DNA of 64,000 nucleotides from Marsupella aquatica (GCA_973895155.1 OZ316895.1:4836001-4900000); one strand, 5' to 3'; positions 23,271 through 33,454 are shown, numbered from the stretch's first letter. Notes: generated by a model from the sequence alone, not told the origin. Made by a program: numbers and translations.

Positions 23271-23329
23271 GTGACGGAGGGGAATTGAACCCCTAATTGA
23301 GAAAGGATCTCAAGTTGCCAATCCGTCAC
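23271..23329 (-). ncRNA. tRNA-like fold lacking a D arm, anticodon-like CCT
   Basis: Read on the minus strand: a 7-bp acceptor stem GTGACGG/CCGTCAC; a 9-nt connector ATTGGCAAC in place of the D arm; an anticodon stem TTGAG/CTCAA closing the 7-nt loop ATCCTTT; two variable nucleotides; and a T arm AGGGG/CCCCT closing TTCAATT. All 17 stem pairs are Watson-Crick. The T arm contains a perfect B-box core, GGTTCAATTCC. An A-box-like TAGTGGGATAGG lies just upstream on the same strand (about 23335-23346). It starts 86 bp downstream of the transposase stop. It could be a degenerate tRNA or SINE head, or a tRNA-like 3-prime processing signal. Confidence 0.6.
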
Positions 23330-23415
23330 CCCCTATCCTATCCCACTACACCCACTAATATTAACAAAATAAAACATATATACAGACTCTCAAAAACTAA
23401 ACAGTAACATGATAT

Positions 23416-26400
23416 TCATACCATTGTTTGAAGATACTGATCCAAAGCACGTCTATCTATTGGATCCAACACATAGATACGATCCATAACCCCTTCTTTC
23501 ATGGTTAAACTAACACTAGCAATGACCATTTCAATATCCATCCATTTCAAATCAGTGGTATCATATCTGAATTCACTTTTGCTCTTACCAATAGGACTAT
23601 ACCAATTTAACAACAGTTCACAAATGTTACCTGATTGCCCTGCAAGTGGAGTTGGCCTATCCATCAAATCAATTGGTGACCGACAATTGCCCCACCTACT
23701 GCCATACTTCTGTCTCATTTGGACAATCCGACCCAACCAAAAATATTTCTTACCTGCTGAGATTGCCTCCACCACAACCTTATTCTTTCCTCCCTTTCTT
23801 TTTCCAGATCTAGTACTTGGAGCAGGACTATCATCAGACTCAAATGCAATTGCACAATCAGTGCCAACATCAACAAAACATGAGTTAGGATTGACTTCTT
23901 GCACTTTTCTCTTGCCAGTACTATAGTATAGCACTTGTTTCACCCTTGTCAGCCTATCTTTTGACAAATGCGGATTTCCTACCAACTGGCTTACCAGAGT
24001 GGATTTGTAAATCACCTTGCCTTCATAAGTAACAGTAGGCACTACCTTGGTACGATTCTGTACATTAGTTACAGCATGGACAACTGATCCAAACACATGC
24101 CGAACTTCATGACCTAATGTCTCAAGCTCATCTGAGGGGTCTACATCAAACTGTATATCATCTCTGTGTACATCATCTGAATGCATCTCAGGAACAACAA
24201 TGGGATCTGGTTCTGTTAACCATGCATCTATTCTATTCAGATCATCCTCAGGATCTTCCAATTCATGAAAATCTCCAGTTGGGCGAGGACCTATGTCTGG
24301 TGGTTGGTGCTCTACTTGCTCCTCAGAATCATTGCAAACAATTGCTTCCTTCAGAACCACCTCTAGTGGCCAGGTCTCACTTTCCACAACCCAAGGACAT
24401 GTCCACCATCTCTTTCTAGCTGCTGGTAAGGAACTTCGTGGAGACATCTGCAATTGATGCATAAGATCCTTAGCAGCAACAAAACCTTCTTTAAGGGCTG
24501 CAACCACTAATTCATTAGTCTCAATGAGAGAATAGTCAAGTAGATTTGGTGCTTCCTCCCCTTCCCCTATAGGATGAATCTTCCCCCATACATGATCTTG
24601 TTTCTTATGTGAACGACCTATCTTCAAGCCTTCTGGTCCATATTCTAGGGCAGCAAGCCGGTTCAGTCCAACAGCACTATCCAACAGAGAGCCAAAATCA
24701 TAATTCCGCTCATGGCCACTCATGCCTCCTACCTTGCTGAAGAAAATCTCACAACAATCTGAACCTAGCAAGTGGAAGGGAACACCTAGATGTGGGAACT
24801 TATCTCGAAAGGCACAAATTAACAGCACAATGAAATGACATGACATGTTAACATCATGAAAAGCCTGAATAGACATCATGTCTTTCTCAGTGTGTGCTGC
24901 AAAGTTCCCACCCACTGAATGGTCACCAAACCTCAACCACAATCTCCACAAACGTAGAAAGAATGAAACCTTGGATGCTAACACAATACGGGACCTCAAA
25001 TCATGAACTGGAGAAAAGAAAATATCTAAGTAATCTGCACAAATCTCCAAGTACAACTGAGTTCCTAAACTTCGTTCATGTTGTACATCTCTCCTCTCAT
25101 ACATATCTTTCAGACATTGTTGCACTCTTCTTGCTGCTATTCGTTGTGGACCTGCCCAATTCTGCCGGTCAGTCCTATTCACATCATCCCAAGCCATGCC
25201 ATGTTCATGAATTGGATAATGATTGTAGACATTAGCTACATAAGATAAAGATGCATGTTGATCTCCTAGCACCAGTAAAGAAGACACTCTGTCTAAGGGG
25301 TTTATCATCTTTTTCCCATTATGAGGTTGGTCTTGGTCACCAAAGCCATACAAATCTCCATTTGGTAGAATTGAAACAGAGTATGTCCACCCTTCCCACC
25401 CAACTCCATACCTTGGGTATGATCCATTCTGCCCTCTGTAATCTTCCAGCATCAGCTTTCGGCGACGTGCATCACCATCACTAGCATGTCCAAGCAAAGG
25501 GCCTACCATAGCTCTACAATATTCATCCCAAAAAGCCTTTAACTGGACCCAATGCTCTCGTACCCAAGAAGCTGTGAACTTATTACAAGTTGGAAGTGCA
25601 CACACAGCCAATTTAGGTAAGGACTCATGCAGAGGATTCACAATCACAACTCGGGCATACATGCACTTGGGGCATTGTTCAAATGTACTTACAATTTTAT
25701 CATACCCCTCATCACCTTCACCAACTAGAATTTCCAAACCATAGGAGCATACATGCTGCTCTGAAGGTCCACAGAAACCAATGAGAGTATCATACTTTGC
25801 CTCCCACCTGAAACACAGACATGCAATTTTTCAATATCACAGCAATTCCAGCCAAGTGCTACTTGTAAAGTCATTAAAAAAACAATTGGAAAAATGTCCA
25901 GTTCCAATTACCTAGGGCGTTCTTTGATCCTTGTTTCATCCTCAGCAAAGATAACAGGCACATCCCCCTCAATGCCCAATGAGTGCTTTGCAACAGACAA
26001 CACTCTAGCAATCTCCTGAAAGGTTTCCTTCCGTAACCCGGTTCGAAAAGGTGTGAGTTTTGCTCTATCACGTTTTAGGGTCACAAGGCTAGGGGCTATC
26101 AAGTTTCGTGCAAAACAATGAGCAACTTGACGGCCCCCAAATTGGAACATAGCCTGAGCAATAGCTCGAGTCCTATTACTGTAACGATTACCTTTTGGCT
26201 TCCTGCCTAAATTGCGAGCTACATCCTTCAAGAAATCCCACAAACCCTCCTTACCACCAAATGCACCATTCCTGTGTCCATTCAAAATACTCCTAAGAAA
26301 CAATCTCAAATCCTTCCTGTCTGCTGCAACTCCTAACAACTCCTCTAGTTTTCGTTTCCTGGTGCTCAAGGCACATACTTTCTGAGCCTGCAAAGCTAAC

Positions 26401-27984
26401 AACCAACGCTCTTTTCGTCGCACAGAGTTCAGGTTGTGCACTTGATCTCTTAACTCTGTGTTGGTCAAATAATCCAAACGTATACCACCAGCAGTGGTTC
26501 GGCTCCCTCTGTGGACTACTGCTTCCGCTTCCCTGTGCACCCGTCCACGAAAATCATCTTCTAGTGTTATAGAATCACATTCACTACAAGTTAGATTTTC
26601 AAATCCTCCTCCATTCTGTGATAACCTCAAGCAATCCTTGTGTCTAAAACAGCCTGCTATACTCACAACACTCTCTCTACTTGGATGGAAAACATCCAAG
26701 CAACAACTTGGCTCACAATGCCATGTAATTCCCCCAGACTGATCATCTAAAATGCCAGAAATATATACCCTTCCATAACAGTCGAGGCACACCTCTCTCT
26801 ACCCATAATCCCCAGCAAAGCAAACTCAGACCAAGATCAACAGATTCACACACACCTAAACCTGAACCTGAACTGCTGCCTGTCCGGGACCCATCATCTT
26901 TAAAGAACTTCAAAATCCCGCTCTGACCAGGATGTAGGTCCCTAGAATCAGTCCTCTTTGGCCTGCCCCTCTTCCCAGACCTCAAGGCAAGCATTTTTGT
27001 GTCATGCCTAGTCTCCAATGCATCCAAGTGATCTCGACTCACTAAGTGTGTCCTCAAATTGGGCTCCAAGGTAAGCTTCTTGGGGCACAAGTCAGTGTGA
27101 AGCATTCCACAGACAGTACAGCGAACCTTAAACAGGAAAGACCTGTTTACATACTCAGGAGTACTGGGATCAGGAACAATAGAGAATAGTTTGCCATCAT
27201 CCCCAAGCTCAGCATTCAATCGCTGAACTATCTCAACACCTACTTTGATGGCGTCTGCATGATCATATTCTGGCTTCTCAGAGATGTCTGCTACCTGAAC
27301 CAAAGTAGAAGGAATGCCCCTTCTCCGACAATAGTTATCCTTATGCTTATTGAAGACCAAGTGTTTGGTCTTAAAATTACTAAAGCAATTGGAGATGGAT
27401 TTAGGGTTCTGAGAGTTGTCTGCATTGCCATAAGTTTCCCTACATTCAAGACACTCCAGATGCCCTCGAACATCTGTCCCCTCATCCCAGGTATGAATTC
27501 TCCAATTGTGATCACCATAACCCTTCTTATGTACCCATTTCTCTAACCTCATCCACTCATCTTTCCATAGCTTTGATGGGACATCTCCCATCAATTGTGA
27601 CTCAAAAGAAGCCCTTACAGGGGAGGGTGCTAGTGCTGTTGGCCTCAGTTGTGGTGTCTCAGTATTTGGACCCAATGATGCAGGAGTGCAAGGATGACAG
27701 GGTACTGGTGGGATCCTCCCACCATCTCCAAGTTCTTGTTGTACAACAATAACTCTTCCATCCAGCTCAGACAGATCAATTAATTTCTCATGTACAAGTT
27801 TCACTCGACCAGGAAGTCTCTCATCCCAAAAATCGAAGTCAAAGTCTAGAGTAGAGGCAATACGAGCCCTAAAATCATGTAGGGTGTGTCCTTCTTTGAA
27901 TGACAAAACACAGATTGGTAAATCAGCCTTGTCATCCCCAACTTTGCGTATTAATTTAACAGAGTTGGGTTTAGGGGCTGCCAT
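23416..27984 (-). CDS. putative transposase of the 10.5-kb element (three exons, about 1,467 aa)
   Basis: Exons: 27984-26856, 26794-25912, 25807-23416; introns of 61 and 104 bp with GT..AG and matching phases. Residues 1-90 form a beta-rich, ubiquitin-like-length module. A first zinc finger follows (C178, C181, H208, H214 or C219), then a second (C289, C292, H313, H319), an AT-hook-like KRGRPKR (about 338-344) and QSGILKFF (354-361), which fits the PCNA-binding motif. Exon 2 begins with a cysteine cluster (VCLDCYGRVY, CEPSCC, CSEC) and a basic helical region. Candidate catalytic acids are D662 (FAEDETRI), D781 or D783 (HASDGDARRRK) and E1024 (GSDCCEIFF). No stop or frameshift interrupts it. 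A transposase role is inferred from position, size and these motifs, not from a recognised family match. Confidence 0.72.
25808..25911 (-). other. second intron of the transposase-like gene
   Basis: The donor follows CGCCCTAG and the acceptor is a pyrimidine-rich GTTTCAG. Splicing joins ETRIKERPR to WEAKYDTLIGFCG, which restores a continuous core around the first candidate catalytic Asp. Confidence 0.85.
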
Positions 27985-28484
27985 TGCAATACAAATCTAG
28001 AACATGCATAGCACCATTGCTTTTGGAGTCGATAACAGAAAGACCTGCACAAATACATTTGAAATACACACAAGGGAAACACATTAGGATCTTCAAGAGA
28101 TGCAATGACAACATACACATTCTCATGTCAGTAATGTACATAATGTCAGCATACATTTAACAATAGAAGTGCTAATAGGCCAAAACACTTTATAATGCAA
28201 TCCATCATACATGCAAATGTATTCAATGAAAATCATGATATACCGTTAAAGTTGGATAAAATATCTTTAGAAAAAATATCCTTTTTGCCTGGTTTTCTAA
28301 CAATTCCCGAGGTTTAGTGCTTTTGCTCATCAAAATGCAGCACTATTAGTGACCGTAATTATGACAAAATGTCAACACTAATAATAATTGGGTACTACCA
28401 CCCATGATGCAGCTTAAGTATATGCCTTGCTCATACCCCACTAAGACGTTGAAACCTAAGTAATAGGTTTGTTCATTATTCAGA
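27985..28484. other. spacer between the two main genes of the 10.5-kb element
   Basis: AT-rich, with only one short frame. It probably holds the promoter and leader of the transposase-like gene and the 3-prime end of the PHD gene. Confidence 0.4.
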
Positions 28485-29234
28485 TCACTGGAGCCATGAA
28501 ATGTGGTCCCTGATTGGAGTCTTCAGGTGTGGATCAATAGGATGACGGGGGCAATAAAACATCTGTCGCTGTTGTCCATGTGCTTCATGTTCCCAGATGT
28601 CCCTATCATGAGCAAACCCTTTGCTTTTGATCATCTGGAGACAATCTGTATGCCAGGCATTTGGACATCGTAAACATTGTACCATGTTCTTGACCATCTG
28701 ACCCTCAAGACTCTGATAACATGTCACACATGTATGCAGTGGGCAGGACTTTGCAGCAGCTACCAAACACCCAAAGCAATAAAATCGTACACAAAAATGA
28801 TCAGAGCATTTTCGCACAATTGTAGGTGACGGTCCCACAGTGCGGCACCCATAACACATGGCCTGGTCCTGGTTACAATTTGGGCAAAACCATGGCTTCC
28901 CTCCATGATGGAGGGGAAGGACTACACAGGGGCAAGAGTCATTAGGGGCTTCATCTCCAACCACATAATGAAATTGCCTGTGACATGGCCCATCACAAAT
29001 TACCAACTTCCCACCATGCTCACAAATTGCACAAACATGAGGGCTGGTTTGTAGAATCTCTTGCTCAGAGAACAAGGGAATACACAATACCTCTTCTAAA
29101 GAGGACTGTGTTTCTTTCTTTATGTTTGAAGTCCTTGTCGGCATGGTTACAACTGAAATCATCACAAAGCACATCACATATGAGAGGGACATGTATGATA
29201 CTGGGCAATCCATAGAACTTGGAGAAATCCACAT
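28485..29234 (-). CDS. multi-PHD zinc-finger protein carried by the 10.5-kb element
   Basis: The frame encodes a cysteine/histidine array. A PHD-type finger runs CAICEHGGKLVICDGPCHRQFH to WFCPNC (pieces shown in order, not contiguous), then CYGCRTVG, CSDHFC..FYCFGC, CPLHTCVTC and CLRCPNAWHTDC. Several consecutive PHD or ePHD modules of this kind occur in plant EDM2-like and NSD-like chromatin proteins; PHD fingers usually bind histone H3 tails. The first 30 residues are hydrophobic and follow a strong acceptor-like TGATTTCAG, so the real start may be the ATG at about 29144 (MPTRTSN) or an upstream exon. It lies 0.5 kb upstream of the transposase gene on the same strand. It may be a native accessory gene or a captured host gene; I cannot decide. 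Confidence 0.65.
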   Translation of the reverse strand: MWISPSSMDCPVSYMSLSYVMCFVMISVVTMPTRTSNIKKETQSSLEEVLCIPLFSEQEILQTSPHVCAICEHGGKLVICDGPCHRQFHYVVGDEAPNDSCPCVVLPLHHGGKPWFCPNCNQDQAMCYGCRTVGPSPTIVRKCSDHFCVRFYCFGCLVAAAKSCPLHTCVTCYQSLEGQMVKNMVQCLRCPNAWHTDCLQMIKSKGFAHDRDIWEHEAHGQQRQMFYCPRHPIDPHLKTPIRDHISWLQ

Positions 29235-29486
29235 TTGAAGTAGTTACAAACCTGCTCCAATGATCTGCAAACCTCCCTCCCAGATGAAGTCAACTACACA
29301 GTGCAGCCTGGACACCCACCAACCAAGACATACATAAATACAATGCCAACTTGCGAAACTTTGCCACATAATGGGAATGAAAATTATTCTCATATATCAT
29401 GGATGGTACAATTGCAGCCTTGCAAACAAAGGCCTAGTCATCCCGGACCTCAAGTCATGAACAACGCATCCATGTACTATCAGGGA

Positions 29487-29885
29487 CTACAATGTCAAGC
29501 ATCCATGGGCTGTAACCTTAGCTTGACCTGGAATACTATCTGGGGCTACAATATCAAGCTCAGTTATATGTGGAATACTATCTAGGACTACAATGTCAAG
29601 CGTGTCCGGGATGACAATCTTGCGTAAAAGACACTCATTTTGAGGCCAAATGGTTGGCCTTATACAAGAGCACCTCCAGCGACGTGTGACAACTTTGCCA
29701 TGCTTTCCCATGTATGTCCTAGTAACAAGTCTTCCACGCATTTTCAAGCAGAAGCAATGGAACCATTCAAAATTGCCATCACCAACCCTGCACTTCACAC
29801 AAGATTCGCACCAGCAGCATTCATCTGGATGCTGCAAAAGGAGCTTCTCATAATTCGCTTCTAATGTAATGCCCAATTTAGCCAT
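29487..29885 (-). CDS. small cysteine-rich protein of the 10.5-kb element, function unknown
   Basis: 132 codons. A cluster CCWCESCVKC (from about residue 23), then FHCFC and WRCSC, suggests one or two zinc sites. The C-terminal quarter is a short internal repeat (LDIVVLDSIP / LDIVAPDSIP), matching DNA repeats at 29475-29620, and probably is not original coding sequence. It may be a free gene or a 5-prime exon of the PHD gene; no clear donor site was found. Confidence 0.5.
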   Translation of the reverse strand: MAKLGITLEANYEKLLLQHPDECCWCESCVKCRVGDGNFEWFHCFCLKMRGRLVTRTYMGKHGKVVTRRWRCSCIRPTIWPQNECLLRKIVIPDTLDIVVLDSIPHITELDIVAPDSIPGQAKVTAHGCLTL

Positions 29886-30985
29886 GGCACTATTTTTTTT
29901 ACTCGGTGAATGGCCAGGCGATCAGACGTGCAATGACAGGCAACTTACAATTCACTAGGTACAGTATGTGCTCTAGCAAACTGCTTCACCGCAAGTGCTG
30001 GTGCTCACAGCTGCAAGCACTGATTGCTTTTGCAACCTGTGAACAAAATTAAAACCACCAGTTCAATAAGTTTCAAATGCTGCAAGCGCTGAAGACAACC
30101 AATTGGCCATGATGCATGTTACGACAGCAATAAACAAATAATTGGGCTCAACAGACCTGAATAGCTAACCTGAATAGCTAACCTGAATAGGATCATGGAC
30201 CTCTCATAGCTATGGTGTCCTTCCTACATTACACATTGGTCTAATTTATGCAGTGTTTCACTATGATTGTGTTCCATAGAAGAGCATCCAATCTGGCTGA
30301 CCATTGGAGGAAGCTTGGGCTGGGTCATAGCTACAGCAATTACTCCTCTGCAAATGCTATTTGTTGGTAACACATGTTTACTCATCAGTAGACGAATGAA
30401 GCATCTGAGGTTTTTGAAACTTGTGCTCTGATGAGGGAGTGAGTGACGTGGGAGCCATGATAATCATAGATTCAGTGCAAAAGCAAAATCCATGCTCAAA
30501 GGCAAACGTGGCAAAATTGGGTATATGTTCTTCACTGCCAAAGCTTCTGTTTGCGCAGCAAAATCCACGAAAGGAATGAAGGAACAAGGGGGAACTCCAG
30601 ACTCAAGAGCCTCAATTGCTGCATTGTGGAAACGCGTTGCATGGGAGAAGTCGTTGGCTTGTAGAAGAAGTAAAAGTGTGCTGGTGAAGGATTTTGTGGT
30701 CGGGGTGCATCATAAGGTTGACACAGAGAAGAGAGAGGTGTGGAGAGGCGAGGAGAGGAGCAGAAAAGTAGGAAAGGCCGTGTAAGGCAGTCGATAAAAA
30801 GCGAGTTAGGTTTGGAGTGTCCTCTCGACAGCAAAGGATTTCGTGTGTGCTGAATTTGTTGCTGGTCCAAATTCCAAGAGCCAGTCAGTAACGGAATAGT
30901 GGAATTTTGGGAATAGCAGATGACCTAGGAAGTCAAAAATGGATCTCAGTAGTGGCTCCAAACCATAGCTGCAAGGGCATGGCGA
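29886..30985. other. upstream region of the transposon genes, no gene recognised
   Basis: Divergent spacer between the minus-strand transposon genes and the plus-strand dioxygenase fragment. Short frames (30492-30785, +; 30870-30532, -) overlap each other and match nothing I know. A short tandem repeat, GAATAGCTAACCT, occurs near 30160-30190. Confidence 0.4.
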
Positions 30986-31117
30986 GCTCTAGAGGACAAA
31001 AAACTGAAAGAGCTTATTGCCATTCACGGAGCTCAAAACTGGAATTTTACTTCTGATAAGCTAAACGGGCAGATCAGGTACCACATCGTCTATGACCGCT
31101 ACTAGATAAGGTGTGCC

Positions 31118-31700
31118 ATGCGTGGCCTGTCTAGACCAACATTGGTGCATGACTTGGCAATTACCCGTGACTATGTCGTCTTCATGGACTGTCCGCTGCG
31201 TCTCGATCCAAAGCGGATGGTCATGAAGGATCAATTTGCAATCGCTCACAGCACAAGCACACCTTTCCGTTTAGGTCTACTGCCAAAATATGCCAAGGAT
31301 GAAACGGAGATGTGCTGGTCCAACTTTCCTTCAGCCATCAATTTCCACGTCGCAAACGGATGGCAGGAAGGAGATGAAATCGTTTTAGTTACGTGGCGAA
31401 TGCCAACAACGGATCTACTTCGGATCACTGACGTTTGCCCGCGATTGCACGAGTATCGGATCAACTGGAAGACTGGAGAGACTATGGACAGAAGGCTGGG
31501 GGAGTTCGATACTGAATATCCCGCGATTAACAAGAATTATATTGGCAAGAAGACCCGATACATCTACACAGCTACTCGTTCAGCTGGAGTTGACAGCCAA
31601 TCTAGCAGATATGGAATCATTAAATTTGATTTGAGTAACGGACCTGAGTTGGGTAAAGAAACACTGCAGGTCGGAGGGAATGTGGGAGGTGTCTTCTGGC
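31118..31700 (+). pseudogene. carotenoid cleavage dioxygenase fragment captured by the transposon
   Basis: The frame reads as the middle-to-late part of a carotenoid cleavage dioxygenase (CCD/NCED family, iron enzymes that cleave carotenoids oxidatively). Recognisable pieces are RPTLVHDLAITRDYVVF, with the iron-ligand His of the family HD.AIT motif, then INFHVANGWQEGDEIVL, with a second His, PRLHEYRINWKTGE and YPAINKNYIGKKTRYIYTA. The N-terminal beta-propeller blades and the C-terminal His ligand are absent; after about 31690 the frame runs into tandem repeats. It is intron-free over this stretch and lies wholly inside the 10.5-kb element, on the strand opposite its genes. A transduplicated gene piece is therefore the simplest explanation. 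Confidence 0.82.
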
Positions 31701-32780
31701 ATGGGCTTCAAACAATAGCAAGCAAGCACGAGCATGAAACAATAGCAAGCAACCAAGCACGATCGTCAAAGCAGGAAGCGCCCACCTCCCGGTTGAGCAA
31801 CGTACATAGCAATGCTGGCAGTAGCCTTGGCACTCCTGTTTGAGCAAGCATTGAGAGAGAGCAGCAACGTAGCACTCTCGCTCCCGTTTCAGCAAGCTAG
31901 CATGCAGCTCCCATTTCAGCAAGCTAGCAGCTTCCGTTTCAGCAAGCAGCAATGCCACACTCCCGGCACCCACCTCCTGTTTGAGCAGCTGCAATGCAGC
32001 ACTTGCAACAGCCACACTCCCGCCCGCACTCCCTGTTTGAGCAACAACACAGCAATCACATAAACTTTCCTATCATTTCAGCAAGAAGGAACGTAGCACA
32101 CTCCCTCAACCACAGACAGTAGCGCACCTATACACTCCAACCTTGCAGCGCAGCCAACACTCTCGCCCGATCATTCACTCCAAGCAGCGCGCGCAGCCGA
32201 GAGTGCAACACTCTCACTTGATCCTTCACTCCCAGGTTCACTCCAAGTAGCAGCGCAGCCGAGAAGTCTTGCTCTCCCCTTCACTCTAAGCAGCAGCGCA
32301 GTTGAGAACTCTCGCTCTCCCCTTCACTCTAAGCAGCAACGCAGCCGAGAACGACCTTGATCCTTCACTCCAAGTAGCAGCGCGCAGCCGAGAACACTTG
32401 GTTGATCCTTCACGTCAAGCAGCAGCGGCAGCAGCGCAGCCAAGAGCGCAACACTCTCGCTCTCCCCTTCACTCCAAGGCGCAGCCGATAACTCTTCAAA
32501 TCCCTTCACTTCAAGCAGCAGCGACAGTAGCGCAGCCAAGAGTGCAACACTCGTTCTCGATCTCCCCTTCACTCCAAGGCGTAGCTGACAACTCTCGCTC
32601 AATCCTTCGCGAGCAGCAGTGCAGCCTAGAAATGTTGGCACTTCATCCTTCACTCCAAGCAGCCGTAGCAGCAGCGCAGGCGAGAGCACAACACTCTCGC
32701 TCGATCCTTCTTCACTCGCATCCAAGGTCACAACACTGACTCTCTCTCGATCCTTCTTTGCTCCAAGCAGCAGCACACTT
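31690..32780. repeat. subterminal tandem-repeat block of the 10.5-kb element
   Basis: Two kinds of unit. First (31700-32060), units built on TTTCAGCAAGCTAGCA and AACAATAGCAAGCAA. Then (32100-32780), units built on CTCTCCCCTTCACTCTAAGCAGCAGCGCAGCC (pieces), with local spacing near 43 bp (for example 32271 and 32314) but variable. The long frames on both strands here are by-products of the repeats. Location near one transposon end resembles the subterminal repeat regions of several plant DNA transposons. Confidence 0.8.
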
Positions 32781-33299
32781 GTTTAGACCCCCATTTACAC
32801 CATTTTCTGCAAGGTACAAACAAAAGAGTCTCTCGTCCCAAACAACGGGTGGGGCCAAAGGGATAGTGGAGGGAAACCACACGGGAGGAGACTGACAAGG
32901 GCCAATTGAGGGAAATGAGACATGTTAACGGAACAATTCAAACTTAATCCCGGTCAAACCCTAAACATGAGTCCCCCAAAACCAGACCCACTTAAATCAT
33001 TCTCAAATTCTTGCCATGTTAAACATGACTTAGGAAAATATATTGGGAATGTTATGTGTGCCATGTGTACCAATGATATAGTGCCACGTGTAATTTACAT
33101 AGTCCGATTCAACGACCCCCTAACTTCCTTGTATGCCTTCCATCTACATAGTCAAAAATATTAATATCCCTATTGTTCTTACAAGTTGTCCAACATATAA
33201 AGTCGACCCTATTGTTCTTACACAAATCTTCTTAAGTCTTCCGAGAAACCCAATTAACGGACCCTATACTTAGTCGCACGTGATATGAGATTTTCGCGA
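32781..33299. other. right subterminal region of the 10.5-kb element
   Basis: Non-coding. Contains a GACCCTATTGTTCTTACA-type short direct repeat near 33165-33230. A short stretch near 33280 (TCACGTGCGAC when read on the minus strand) resembles the region next to the left end, extending the inverted similarity of the termini. Confidence 0.4.
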
Positions 33300-33314
33300 A
33301 GTGAGACCCCCAAG
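33300..33314 (-). repeat. right terminal inverted repeat of the 10.5-kb element
   Basis: Reads CTTGGGGGTCTCACT on the minus strand; 14 of 15 positions match the left terminus. Confidence 0.85.
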
Positions 33315-33322
33315 CTGAAGAA
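33315..33322. repeat. 8-bp target-site duplication, copy 2 (CTGAAGAA)
   Basis: Identical to 22770-22777. On its far side the interrupted copia integrase frame resumes. Confidence 0.92.
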
Positions 33323-33449
33323 TAACCAAACCTTTTTCACTCATGTGACCCAAACGGAAGTGCCACAGCCGGGCCGTCTCCTCATGAGATAAGGTTACAT
33401 TGGCTTCATCACAGACTACCTACCCTCCAAAACGTATAGATTGCAATGT
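33323..33449 (-). pseudogene. copia pre-integrase domain, start of integrase (fragment)
   Basis: The minus strand reads RHCNLYVLEG, a frame slip with one stop, then DEANVTLSHEETARLWHF and RLGHMSEKGLVILQ. The LWH..LGH pair supplies the two His of the integrase HHCC zinc finger, whose Cys pair is on the other side of the 10.5-kb insertion (near 22720). This join proves that both segments belong to the same copia copy. Confidence 0.92.
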
Positions 33450-33454
33450 CTCTT

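Larger units (their letters stand above)
22778..33314 (-). mobile_element. 10.5-kb multi-gene DNA transposon, superfamily uncertain
   Basis: The ends are CTCGGGGGTCTCACT (22778-22792) and, inverted, CTTGGGGGTCTCACT (33300-33314): 14 of 15 positions match. An 8-bp target duplication flanks it. Cargo on the minus strand: a cysteine-rich protein, a multi-PHD protein and a three-exon transposase-like protein. On the plus strand it carries a carotenoid-dioxygenase fragment, with tandem repeats near the right end, and a tRNA-like fold near the left end. An 8-bp duplication is known for hAT, P and KDZ-type elements; the protein lacks the hAT dimerisation signature and the KDZ signature as I know them, and is closest in layout to P/THAP9-type RNase H cores. 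I treat the superfamily as unassigned. Confidence 0.9.

Noticed and set aside
24117-24419. Open frames on the plus strand opposite the transposase-like gene
   Set aside because: They mirror the minus-strand coding frame and show no domain; shadow ORFs.
30986-31117. Extending the dioxygenase frame upstream as a real gene start
   Set aside because: The preceding sequence has a stop and no CCD similarity; the ATG at 31118 lies within what should be the middle of the protein.
32302-32776. Long overlapping frames on both strands (+ 32302-32739, - 32776-32324)
   Set aside because: They are translations of the tandem-repeat block and lack any protein-like composition.
22778-33314. Assignment of the 10.5-kb element to the KDZ (Kyakuja-Dileera-Zisupton) class
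   Set aside because: The cysteine clusters and 8-bp duplication suggested it, but the catalytic signature I know for KDZ is not present; left unassigned.
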